A stretch of DNA of 64,000 nt from the NCBI RefSeq assembly GCF_943734655.1, contig NC_071354.1:12184001-12248000 (forward strand), in the 5' to 3' direction. The position numbers and the translations under genes are program-made. A model generated the notes under the pieces. The model was not told where the DNA came from and did no database searches. It saw only the letters and a program-made list of their open reading frames with translations. Each line of letters starts with the position of its first letter. The stretch's first letter is position 1. Shown here piece by piece: positions 1 to 9,499 of this stretch. The stretch comes from Sabethes cyaneus. Its lineage: Eukaryota > Arthropoda > Insecta > Diptera > Culicidae.

Positions 1-1458
1 ATGAATATCGAGAGAATCATTTGTAACTGTTTCTTCTGATAACTGGAAATACTGTTTTGTACAAAAATGATGTTTCAATATATAATTTGTTATTATTTGA
101 CAACTCGTTAAAATCTATTCGAAAGTCTGTAAAACTATTTATCCAGATAGGATAATTGTCAATTAAGACTCTTTTCACTCTGTTGCAAGAGACCATAAAC
201 TCACAAATATAGCATAAACGTATAACTATTTTGTCGTTTATGTTGACATAGATGCGATTAACAACGCAGTGCAACACCTAATACAATCACACCGATGATG
301 CGATAGAGTGCGAACAATAGCTCAAAAACGAGATTGCTCGACATATAATTTATTATTACCTCCAGTTATCATCCAGCTGTCATTGTTGTTTGACAGCAAT
401 ATTTCCTGCGTTTTGATGGCAGTAAAAAAGGGTTTATTACACTTATAGAACAATTGTTTAGATAACTTTCCACGAATCCCTTACCTACCTAGAGGCCACA
501 CTGAAATGGAATTTCCCGGTCATAAAGTATGATTCGTTTTTTTAATTGGCAACAATTTGCTGGTTAGTTTATCATTGCAATCACCCAAGTGCACTATTCG
601 CAATGTAAAAAACCGATTTAATCCACCTAATGGTGAAAGGAACCTTTGTTATAGTACCAATACATTTATCACTTAAAGTAGAAATTAATGCATCTTCGGA
701 ACACAATTGATTCAGAATTCACTGTATTACTCGGTTGGTGTTAGGCTGTTTATCGAACAGATATTTAACATAGCAGATATTTAAGATAGCGATTTCACTA
801 CATCACGCTTTTGTGCCAGCCTCACTTTCAAACGGCAGATTGAGGTGCAAAATGCGATGGGTTAGAAGGAAAGGAAAGGTGTGTAAGTGACAAAATTGAA
901 AAATTCGAGATAATGGCACGAAACGATACTTTGGGGGCATGGTTTTATGCATGCTAGAAAATTCACGTTAAAATTACACTGTTTAATGACTTTTTTAGAG
1001 ACATGCAAAAACAGCAAAACAGCAGATTGTTTCCACTTGGAGGGAAAGAAGGTGCAAGTATATCTTTCCTTCCAAGTTAGTTTGCAGTTGATTTTACTTT
1101 TAATGCTATATAAAAGTTATTTTGATTTGTGCTTTGGGGTCCAGGTACCACGTGGACATATTTTAGGCAATTCGGGTCTCCCTTCCCCTCTGTGGACATT
1201 TGTGGAAATAAAATCTCAAAAATTTATACCGTGAAAATTTTTTAAACTCGCCTTCCCCCTAATTGACCTCGTGGTATGTGGATCTCCCCTGTGTCCAACC
1301 CATTTGAATGAGACATATCGAAAAACTGTGATTGAATAAAGCTTTACCGAGAATCATCAACAAAGTTTTGGGCATAAAAGGGTTTGAGCATAAGAGGGGA
1401 TTGTTTTTCAAATGTTGCATGTCGTAGTGCAAATTTTCCACCAACTCGGTACTATATG
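1..1458. other. AT-rich sequence, nothing recognised
   Basis: No long open frame, RNA gene or clear repeat was seen. Frames are short and interrupted. The last bases (1459-1470, CAGTGCCGTAGT) look like the end of an element that continues after the foldback insertion, at 3570 onward. Confidence 0.5.
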
Positions 1459-1490
1459 CAGTGCCGTAGTGTTACAGAGGGTTTTATAAC

Positions 1491-1774
1491 ACTAGCCCGA
1501 ATACCAAAAGCCCGAATACCACATGCCCGAAAACCACTAGCCCGAATGTAACAGTAGCCCGAATGTCACAAGCCCGAATGTAACAGTAGCCCGAATGAAA
1601 CACTAGCCCGAATGTAACACTAGCCCGAATGTAACACTAGCCCGAATGTCACACTAGCCCGAATGTAACAGTAGCCCGAATGTCACAATCCCGAATGTAA
1701 CAGTAGCCCAAATGAAACACTAGCCCGAATGTAACACTAGCCCGACTGTAACATTAGCCCGAATGTAACACTAG
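1491..1774 (+). repeat. Left arm: ~17-bp AGCCCGAATGTAACACT array
   Basis: About 16-17 units of varying quality are visible, the outermost being variants (CCCGAATACC, CCCGAAAACC). The same outer variant order appears in the right arm on the other strand, so the arms are true inverted copies and not two unrelated arrays. Confidence 0.9.
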
Positions 1775-1794
1775 AAAACGGGGGGCCCCGCACA

Positions 1795-1893
1795 AATCAC
1801 ATCTGTCTAGGGCTATTCTTTTTCCTAAATCTAGTAGACCTCTAGTTATTTTTCCCTAGTCCTCGCATCAAGTTACCTTTATAAAATAAAGCC
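1795..1893 (+). repeat. ~100-bp direct repeat, copy 1
   Basis: It starts at AATCACATCTGT and ends at AAATAAAGCCGCC. It matches 2371-2472 in the same orientation with scattered changes. Both copies follow a G/C homopolymer patch (GGGGGGCCCC and GGGGGGGCAGCCCCCC). They flank the SINE and GC-rich segment inside the foldback-like element. Confidence 0.8.
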
Positions 1894-2065
1894 GCCCAGT
1901 TAGCTTCCAGGTACGATGCTGGTCTAACAAGCCAGTCGTCGTATGTTCGAATCTCGCCTAGTCGGTGCTTGCTAGATAGAGTCAGTAGGATCGTTGCACT
2001 AGCCCCGTAATTTTCTTGTATTCTAATAGCAGGCTGCGAAGTCTGTCGATAAAGAAGGATAATGT
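1892..2065 (+). mobile_element. tRNA-derived SINE (Feilai-like)
   Basis: This is a tRNA-related SINE with a box-A-like stretch around ACGATGCTGGTCTAAC and a box-B-like GTTCGAATCTC, the pair that directs RNA polymerase III. A tRNA-unrelated body follows (GTCAGTAGGATCG, CTAGCCCCGTAATT). A diverged copy lies at 14590-14740 on the other strand and a poorer one at 51193-51290. From memory the sequence resembles culicine mosquito SINEs of the Feilai type. The 3' boundary is approximate. Confidence 0.75.
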
Positions 2066-2370
2066 CTAAAGACGGTATAAATCCAAGGCTTTGCTACGAA
2101 TTATTTCTGCTTTGTCGTTATTACACTGTAAGATTTCAATCACTTGACTAGAGTTAGCTGATTTTCGAGCTGAGCAATTTTTAAATCTTTGATTTTAGTT
2201 AAGCGAGATATGAGTTAGGCTTATCATAAGATTTGGGACCTTTTTACCAGATTAGTAGCAAGCGTTTCCTAGATGATTCAGGGCGAGCCGGCCGTAGGCA
2301 ACGGCGAGTGTTCGTCGGTGACCCGCCGTCGGAAGCGCCGGCCACTGTGGGGGGGCAGCCCCCCCTCAGA

Positions 2371-2472
2371 AATCACATCTGTTTAGGTCTATTCGTTTTC
2401 CTAGGTCTACTGACCACTAGTTAGTTTTCCCTAGTCCTCGCATCGATTTAACTTTTGTAAAATATAAAGCGG
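2371..2472 (+). repeat. ~100-bp direct repeat, copy 2
   Basis: Second copy of the segment at 1795-1893, ending in a small GCGGCGAAGCCGC palindrome. The ~270 bp upstream, including the GC-rich stretch 2281-2340, is not repeated elsewhere in the window. Confidence 0.8.
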
Positions 2473-2599
2473 CGAAGCCGCTTTTTGCGACTTTCAAACT
2501 GAATAAGCGGCGATCTTTTGTTTCAGTATTTATAGGCTAGGTTAGAGCGAGGCTAGTTTTCAGCTAAATTACTATTGTTGTGTGTCTTATTCTTGAGTA

Positions 2600-3125
2600 T
2601 TCTTGGGATTTAATAAAACCAAAAGCAATGATGCGAATCGAACGAAAAGTCAACGATGCCTACTCACACGCGAGAGAGTATGAGAAGCATAGTATGCAAC
2701 GGTTACATCGCTCACGCAGTCGTAAAAGAAACAGCCGCCGTTGCTGTGTGCAGACATTCGGCTTCCTACACACTGGCGAACGCACAGTCTCACACCGTCT
2801 TTCTGCGTAACTTATTCGCGAGTCGAAAAACTCACGAGCAATCAGTTGCCTGTGAAGCTAATGAAGAACTGTGATACAAATTTTGCATTACTTTTTCTTT
2901 TCTTCGTCATCTTCGCCCTCAATTCTATTCATGGGCGGGAGTGCGAACCCTCGCGAGTAATTTGTATCAGCAGCTCGGGCTTCAACGACGAACGAGAGCG
3001 ACGACCATAGCTGTTAGCTAAACACACACTCGCAAAAATTCGTTGCAGTGCATGAATAAATAAGAGCGAGGGTCCGAAAGAATGAGTACGCGTCTGTGAG
3101 GAAATTAGACCACACGAGTGTGGGC
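2600..3125 (+). repeat. Dispersed ~0.5-kb repeat, copy inside the foldback element
   Basis: It matches 40641-41100 in the same orientation: CACGCAGTCGTAAAAGAAACAG, TGTGCAGACATTC, CTACACACT, TTATTCGCGAGTC, GGCGGGAGTGCGAACCCTCG and CGACGAACGAGAGCGACGACC all have close counterparts. A short third copy is at 13975-14110. Overlapping frames in several phases are not conserved between copies, so it is not treated as coding. Confidence 0.8.
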
Positions 3126-3241
3126 TTCGCAACACCGATCCGAAAGTAAATCTTGGGTGCTACACTCCGTACACCTTCTGTTTTTATACAACAGACTTCG
3201 CAGCCAGCCGATTCTGCAACCTTGCAGTTATGGAGCTCCAA

Positions 3242-3568
3242 ATGTTACATTCGGGCTTGTGTTACATTCGTACTGGTATTACCTTTGGGCTCGTGCTGCA
3301 TTCGGGCTTGTGTTACTTTCGGGCTACTGTTACATTCGGGCTAGTGTTGCATTCGGGCATGTGTTACATTCGGGCTCGTGCTGCATTCGGGCTTGTGTTA
3401 CATTCGGGCTACTGTTACATTCGGGCTACTGTTACATTCGGGCTACTGTTACATTCGGGCTAGTGTTGCATTCGGGCATGTGTTACATTCGGGCTTGTGT
3501 TATTCGGGCTAGTTGCTTTCGGGCTAGTGGTTTTCGGGCTAGTGGTATTCGGGCTAATGTTATAGAAT
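3242..3568 (-). repeat. Right arm: inverted ~17-bp subrepeat array
   Basis: Array of CATTCGGGCT(A/T)GTGTTA units, the reverse complement of the left arm. It ends with the variants TTTCGGGCTAGTGG and TATTCGGGCTAATG that mirror the left end. The 161-codon open frame here exists only because the unit lacks stops. Confidence 0.9.
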
Positions 3569-3570
3569 CG

Positions 3571-3693
3571 TTACAGAGACACTCAAAAACCGCTAAATTT
3601 TGAACGAAAGCGGAGAGTTACCTTTATTTATGATGGTACTCTCCGTTTTGTTTCAAAATTTAGCGGATTTTGAGTGTCTCGGCGCCTCTGTAA
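3571..3693. mobile_element. Hairpin element (near-perfect palindrome)
   Basis: The left arm (3576-3622) and right arm (3635-3680) are inverted copies with a few differences and a 12-bp loop. An outer TTACAGA/TCTGTAA pair (3571-3577, 3687-3693) extends the pairing. The foldback-like element inserted into its left end, since its 9-bp duplication GTTACAGAG overlaps it. Before that insertion the sequence would have read CAGTGCCGTAGT followed by GTTACAGAGAC, which resembles a hAT-type end; that reading is inference. Confidence 0.75.
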
Positions 3694-3699
3694 TCTATA

Positions 3700-5230
3700 G
3701 TCTCTGTACGTAGTGTGCAGCTGGTCAAACTTACCTCCGCCAAGGGCGCTAGCTCTAGGGAGTGCCAAAAATGGCCTAAACCTCAGCAAGGTACTCTCGA
3801 GTGTAGCGAAATACTGGATATAGGGAGTTTTGCGAACCCTGTACGATTCTATATAAGTCTACTTCTAAAAAATAATAAACTTGGAAGGAACACTGATTTA
3901 AGATACGAGGAGCCACCAAATCGGACTTCGCCAAGGCCACCCGAATGTTCCGCCGCTGCGACACTCTGGAACCAGGTCGAGAATCTAATTCAAAACCTGA
4001 TAAAAATGTCTTCCACAACATGGCCCACAATCTAGTTCAAATCTGTTCCAAACTCTGCAACAAAATTTGATAAAAAAATGTACCCCACGATATAGTCCAG
4101 GTTCAAAATATGGTCCAGGTTCGAAATCTGGTACAAAATCTGGTTACTGGTTTAAACAAAAATGTGGTCCAAAATTTTGTTTATAAACTTGCTTAGTTTG
4201 AGAATCTGGTCCAAAATTTAATCCAAAATCTGGACCAAAATTTGATCCAAAATATGGACCAAAATTTTATTTAAAAAAATGTGCTCCAGAATCTGATCCG
4301 GGCTCAATATTTGGTCTTGGTCCAGTATTTGGTTCAAAATCGGGTCCCACATTCCAAATCCTGATCAAAAATAATGAATAATATCCAGTATCGTCCAAAA
4401 TAATATCGGAAACCTGGTCCAAATTTGATAAAAGTGTGGCCCAAAATTTGGCCCGGAATCTAATGGAGGTCCAACATCTGGTTCTGGTTCAGAGTCAGGT
4501 CCAAAATAATGACCTGAAAATCTAATTAAAAATGTAGTCCAAAATCTGGTCAAGAATCTAGGTCAAATTTGTTCCAAAATCTGTTACAAAATCAGGAAAA
4601 TTTCATAAAATTGTGGTCCGCAATCCAGTCCAAGTCCAATATACTTTACAGGTCCAGAATCCGGTTCAAAACCTAAACCAAAATCTGGTTGGTGATTTAA
4701 AATGTGGTAAAAAATGTGGCCCGAATTCTGGTTGATATTTCGGTTCAGTTCCAGAATCTAGACCCAAATTTGATGCAACATGTGGTCCAAAATATTATGC
4801 AAAATCTGGTCCAAATCTGGTCTAGAATCTGATGCAGCTTCAAGATCTTTTTAGGTCCAGAATATGATCCAAAATCTGATCAAAAATCAGGTTCAAAATG
4901 TGATAAAATTGTGCTCAAAAATCTTATTCAAAATCAGGTTCAAATCTCATAAAAATGTGGCTCATAAAAATTGATCCAGAATCTGATTCAGACCAAGAGT
5001 GCGGTCCAGACCAGGAATCTAATTCAAGTTTGATTCAAAACTTGGTCAAAAACCAGATCCAAAATCTAACCCAAACTTTGATAAAAAATGTGGTCGAAAA
5101 TCTGTTCCAGTTCCAGAATTAGTCTAAATATGTACCAAAAATTATAATTACAAAATTTGAAACAAAATCCGATAAAAAAATGTGGTCCAGAATTTCGTGC
5201 AAGCTCAGAATCTGGTTAGTTTTGTTTTAT
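3700..5230 (+). repeat. Diverged AATCTGGTCCAA minisatellite element
   Basis: The first ~200 bp (GTAGTGTGCAGCTGG, CGCCAAGGGCGCTAG, CTCAGCAAGGTACTC, ATATAGGGAG, GGAAGGAACACTG) match the reverse complement of 33590-33806. The remainder, from about 3960, is a degraded array of 10-20-bp units such as CCAAAATCTGGTCC with interspersed GATAAAAATGTGG. It is therefore a second, inverted copy of the element inserted in the Tc1-type gene at 31754-33810. The far end is ill defined. Confidence 0.7.
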
Positions 5231-5920
5231 TTAAGGAGGCCCACCAACACACCTCCACACCAAAGAACTCACACATAGAATCCCCTGGTAATGGACTCCT
5301 CATTTGGCAACAAATATCTAAATACGAAAACTGTACGAAAACAGAAACTAAATATAATGCAACAATTTAAAGGTGTGTGTGATGAGCTATTTAAAAAGTA
5401 ATATCATGAAGTAGTCGTGGGATGTACCCAGTGGAACGAAGTTCCTTTGAAGGGTATCCCCAGAATACTACAGAAAGATGATTCTAGTGAATTTGATTAA
5501 GTATAATTGTTTCTAGTTGATGCAAATCATAGCAAAACCTGACTGATATATGATTTGTGGTGCTGCTCCAAACGGATTTTAAAAAGTATACGGTTATTTA
5601 AAATTTTCAGTCGTTCTGGTAGTTTATTATATACACCGATGGACCATAAAACGAGATCCGAACTTGACCCACATTAGTAGAAGCTCTGGACCGAACAAGG
5701 TGGCTCGCATACCGGGTGTAATGATCATGATGTGTTATTTGTTAGTTGCTTAAAAACTTATCAAAAATAATAAATTTAAGTAGAAGGAACACAATATTTG
5801 GACTAATTTGATCTAGAAAGTTTTACATTAAATGGAAATGGACATGGACAGGAAATTAGACACGAAGTTTTATCTGAAATTAGGATAAACTTTAACGTAT
5901 GCTTTCCGACCGTAATATGC
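5231..5920. other. Unassigned AT-rich sequence
   Basis: No coding region was recognised. A GAAGGAACACAAT motif at about 5783 recalls the GGAAGGAACACT motif of the neighbouring array element, so part may belong to the same family. Confidence 0.4.
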
Positions 5921-6301
5921 AATTTTCAGGTTCTGTTTTTCGGCTGTGTAATCTGTATTTAGCAGTCAAAACGATGTTTTGCTTCTATATTCGACGTTTC
6001 GGTGGTTTTATTCCACCTTTTTCAAGGAAACTAAAATTTTATTACATATAAATTCGTTTTTTTCCGTCATGGACGATCACAAAGTAGATACACACATACA
6101 CCAGACAACAAAACGTACAGCCTCTGTAAGTTAAAAATAAGTCCTTCTTCTAAGACGGATAAAAACGAATTTATATATAATAAAATTTTAGTTTCCTTGA
6201 AAAAGGTGGAATAAAACCACCGAAACGTCGGATATAGAAGCAAAACATCGTTTTGACTGCTAAATACAGACTACATAGCCGAAAAACAGAACCTGAAAAT
6301 T
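5921..6301. mobile_element. Palindromic MITE with 148-bp arms
   Basis: Arms 5921-6068 and 6154-6301 are reverse complements with only a handful of mismatches, around an 85-bp loop. Each arm contains GTTTCGGTGGTTTTATTCC and CAGTCAAAACGATGTTTTGC. A transcript of this locus would fold into a long hairpin. No certain target duplication was found; ATTAGGATAAAC (5879-5890) and ATTAGGATTAAC (6299-6310) are similar but not symmetrically placed. Confidence 0.85.
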
Positions 6302-7500
6302 AGGATTAACCTTTTTTGTCTTATTCTCTCACACGTTTTACCTCTTTTCTGTTTCGTGTTTACTCCTTTTAAGTACCGTTTACACGGATTTTGCTCTCAC
6401 TTTTCTTCCGTTTTTCCTCTGAATCGTTCCTTCTATTGTTTTTTTTTATTTTCAGTTCTGCTTTTTTTGTTAGTTTCCTTCCCATATTCTGACTTATTAT
6501 TTTCTTTTTACACTTTTTTCGTTTCCAATTTTGGTTATTTTCTAACTTCTTTTATCTATTTTCATTCTCGCCTTCGAACGACAATTTCGTTTTTCCCCTT
6601 TTTCCGCTTTTTTTAGTTTTCCTTTTTTATTCCATATTTTCCGTCTTTTTCTCTTTCATTTTATTCGTGCTTGTTGTTTTTCCCCCTTCTTTTTCCCATT
6701 TTTTTCTTATCTTTCTTCTTTTACGTCCCGTTTGACCTCTTTTTCCCGTTTTGTTCGTTTCATGTATTGGCTTTTTTATTCTCTCTCGCTATTTTTCTTT
6801 TCCCTCTTCTTTTCTGTTTCATATTGCTGTTATTGTCCCGTCTCGATATTCTCTTTTCCCGCTGTTTCCTGTTTCTCTATTTCATTTCGGTTCATTTGCT
6901 GTCCCGTTTTTTCACCCTTTTCTTTTTCCTGAATTTCCTCTGTTCCGTTTTTTAACTTTTTTCTTCTTCGGCTTTTTTCTCCTTTTCTGTCTAGTTTGTC
7001 TTTATTTCCCTTCTCGTTGCTTCGGTTTTTCCATTTTGCCTTCTTTTCTCTAGTTTCTCTTTCCATGTTACCTCTTTCTTTAGTCTGCGCTCTTTTCTGC
7101 GTATTCTGTCCCATTTTCCCTTTTTATGTTCCATTTTCTTTGTCGTTATCGCTTTAATTATTGTTCTTTCTTCTATTCTCTAATTTTTCTTTTCCGTTTT
7201 GCCTTTTCCTTTTCTCCTGTTGTATCCCGTTTGGCCTGTTGGGTTCTGACGAGTGTTCTCTTTCTTCGTTGCCTGTCCCGTTTTTCGCCCTTTTCCTGAT
7301 TCCTAAATTTCCTCTGTTTTGTCCTGTTTCTTTCGTATTTCTTCGTTTTGAGGTCCATTTTTCCTCTGTTAATTTTTTTTCTTTTTTCATTTCCCCACTC
7401 CCATATTCCTCTCCTTCGACCAACTTTCTTTCTTTTCCACCCTGTTTTTCTCCTTTTTTATCCTGTTTTGACCCTTTTTCTTCTTTTCTACCGCATTATT
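6302..7500 (+). repeat. 1.2-kb polypyrimidine (T/C-rich) tract
   Basis: The + strand is mostly T with C and scattered G. TTTTCCCGTTTTG-like units recur. A ~60-bp block beginning CTGTCCCGTTTTT occurs at about 6899 and again at about 7269, pointing to an internal repeat of roughly 370 bp. Open frames on both strands (leucine/phenylalanine-rich plus, lysine/glutamate-rich minus) are composition artefacts. Confidence 0.8.
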
Positions 7501-7678
7501 ATTCTTTTGACGTAGGACTACGTCTTTGTTTACTATACTGGGTAGCACTTTGTGAAACCGAAAATAAAAGTGTAACGTTTGAATGAAAGATTTCAAATGA
7601 TAATAACTACTAAACTACTGAACGAAACTGAACAATTCATGTGTCGTTGGATAGATAAAATGACCAGCAATTTTATGT
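7501..7678. other. Short spacer with a GACGTAGG motif
   Basis: It starts TGACGTAGGACTACGTC, a short palindrome. The following GTTTACTATACTGGGTAGCAC resembles GTTTCTATATTGGGGTGCAC at about 56380. The two may be ends of one unnamed repeat family. Nothing else was seen. Confidence 0.35.
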
Positions 7679-7680
7679 TA

Positions 7681-8507
7681 CAATAATGTTCCGATGTTTG
7701 TCTACCACCGATTTTGTCTACCCCCGATGTTATCAGCTTTTTATCCCGATGTTGTCAGCCTATAAATTTTGTTTCATTTTTGTGCATTTAAACATGATTT
7801 ATAAAACTCTTCAGCTTGCATGACACTATTCTGATTCTCTGGGAAGAGTATTTGAATAATATGATGCCTTCTTACGAGTAATTCGGGGTCAAAATTAGGG
7901 TATTTTTATAGTAAAAGTTAAATAGTTCCTAAACAAGCGAAGATAGAGGTATACTATATTCAGCAATGTAAACTTTGTAAAACAGGAAAGAGTCATACAA
8001 CAACAGCAAAAACAACTAAAATAGAAAAACTGATTTCAACAATTTTTCATTTATGAGAAATAGGATTTTTTTATCTTTGCTGAAGAGATAGAAGGTTACT
8101 GTCTTCAGCAAAATTTCTTGTAATAACATGCTGTAAAACTTTGCTGAACACATCAATGTATTAAATTAAAACTGAAGAAAAATAAATTTTTTATTGCACT
8201 TTTAGGGGGATTAATCAAAATTTGAATTCCGCTGTACGATAAAACTTTTATTTTTAAGAAACTCTTCCAATGGTTCCATAAACCCAAAACCAAGTTTTCC
8301 TGCTCAAAGCTAATGCGCACCAAAAAAGGTTCTGGACCGGTGTGCTGTGCCCGGTTCATTGAGCTTTCGGTTGACCAATTGAGGGTTAAAATTTAATTTT
8401 TAGAAGAAGTCTTTGATATTGCACGAATATTGAAAAAAAATTCTAAAAAAAAAATTCCTGATTTTGTCAGCCTAAAATGCAACATGGGACAAAACGGAAC
8501 ATTACTG
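7681..8507. mobile_element. TA-flanked TIR element (MITE), copy 1
   Basis: The left end CAATAATGTTCCG and the right end, read inverted, CAGTAATGTTCCG are terminal repeats flanked by TA (7679-7680 and 8508-8509). An inner CGATTTTGTC motif is repeated near both ends. Internal blocks (AAAATAAATTTT, CTTTTAGGGGGATTAATCAAA, GTGCTGTGCCCGGTTC) match the element at 29620-30336. TA target duplication and TIRs fit a Tc1/mariner-mobilised non-autonomous element. No transposase frame remains. Confidence 0.8.
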
Positions 8508-8509
8508 TA

Positions 8510-9003
8510 TCTATATATAAAAATGAATTTCTATCTGTCTGTCTGTCTTTCTGTCTGTATGTTCCTTATAGACTCGGGCTACATGCAGGGATTTCAGGGG
8601 CCGGGGAAGGTTCTTATCATAGTTACAGACCCCTCCTCCCGTAAGAGGGGGGGGGGCTTTCATACAAATGAATTACTAATTTCCTCGTAACTAAAGTACT
8701 AATCAAGGAAATGGAACCAAATTTTGCATGTAGGGGTTTCTGGAGGCATGAATTTTTTCTATGATGAATTAGGACCCCTTACCTCTTTAGGAAAGGGGGG
8801 TCCCATACAAATGAAATGCAAATTTCCTCATAACTCGAGAACTATTCAACCAAATGGAACCAAATTTGACATGAGGAGGTTTTAGGAGCAGGAATAAAGA
8901 CCACTGCCTTTTTGAAGAAGGGGGAAACCGTACAAATATGGAGTTAACATTAGTCTTTGATCTAATGATCATGATATACTCCAACGTCACCCTTTCGTAC
9001 AAC
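8510..9003 (+). mobile_element. Helitron 5' end, 3' end missing
   Basis: It begins TCTATATATAAAAATG directly after an A (8509), the classic 5'-TC start at an AT target. A CTGT microsatellite and then ~125-150-bp internal repeats follow (CATACAAATGAA, CTCATAACTCGAGAACTA, CAAATGGAACCAAA). These match the reverse strand of 38662-39785. No CTAG-type 3' end is visible, so it is truncated near 9.0 kb. It abuts the MITE exactly at its TA duplication. Confidence 0.75.
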
Positions 9004-9114
9004 TCTTAGGGCTGTATACCTCGTAGTTTTTTTGTCCAGATTAGCCACATTTTCTTTCTCGTACCTCGTTTTCTTTATGCTTTTTTTCTCTAACTTTTAT
9101 CCTTTTTGACTTTA

Positions 9115-9490
9115 TTTTGGCGATAAGTAAATTAATCCAGTTCCAAGTCGAATTCCAAATCCAATTTCCTTTATTTTTGACTTTCTAGTTTTAATTTTCT
9201 GCTGAAATTCTAACTTTTGTGATTTCAACTTTTGACGTTGAATTTTTGGTTTTATTTTAAGTTCAATTATAATTTTAATTTCAGTTTAACAAGCCCTATT
9301 CTCCAATTAAATACCTCATTTCAAGTCCTATTGCATGTTTAATTTATAGTCCAATTTAAAGTTCAAATTGCAGGTTAATTTAAAGGTAAATCAAAAATTA
9401 AACTTCAAGTTTAAATTCGAATTCAAATTCAACTTTAGGCCTATGTAACGTCAGCTCCAATTTTATTATCAATTTGCAGGTTAACTACAG
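9115..9490 (+). repeat. Degenerate AAGTTCAAATT-type satellite
   Basis: Units such as AAGTCCAATTT, AAGTTCAAATT and AATTTTAATTTC recur every ~10-12 bp with heavy divergence, so the tract looks like an old simple array. Confidence 0.55.
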
Positions 9491-9499
9491 GTCCAGTGA

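Larger units (their letters stand above)
1480..3569. mobile_element. Foldback-like element with long subrepeat inverted arms
   Basis: The ends are inverted: the left begins GGTTTTATAACACTAGCCC and the right, read on the minus strand, begins GATTCTATAACATTAGCCC. The identical 9-mer GTTACAGAG lies immediately outside both ends (1471-1479 and 3570-3578), which is a target-site duplication. Each arm is a tandem array of ~17-bp units with core AGCCCGAATGTAACACT, in opposite orientations. This architecture (long inverted arms of short subrepeats, 9-bp duplication) is the known hallmark of Drosophila foldback (FB) elements. The middle carries a SINE, a ~100-bp direct duplication and a 0.5-kb dispersed repeat, and no transposase frame was found, so it looks non-autonomous. 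The FB relationship is inferred from structure, not from sequence identity. Confidence 0.75.

Noticed and set aside
3118..3603. 161-codon frame with HSGLCYIRA-type repeats
   Set aside because: Runs through the ~17-bp subrepeat array of the foldback arm.
6356..7586. Several Phe/Leu/Ser-rich frames that look membrane-like
   Set aside because: Composition artefact of the polypyrimidine tract; overlapping frames on both strands are equally open.
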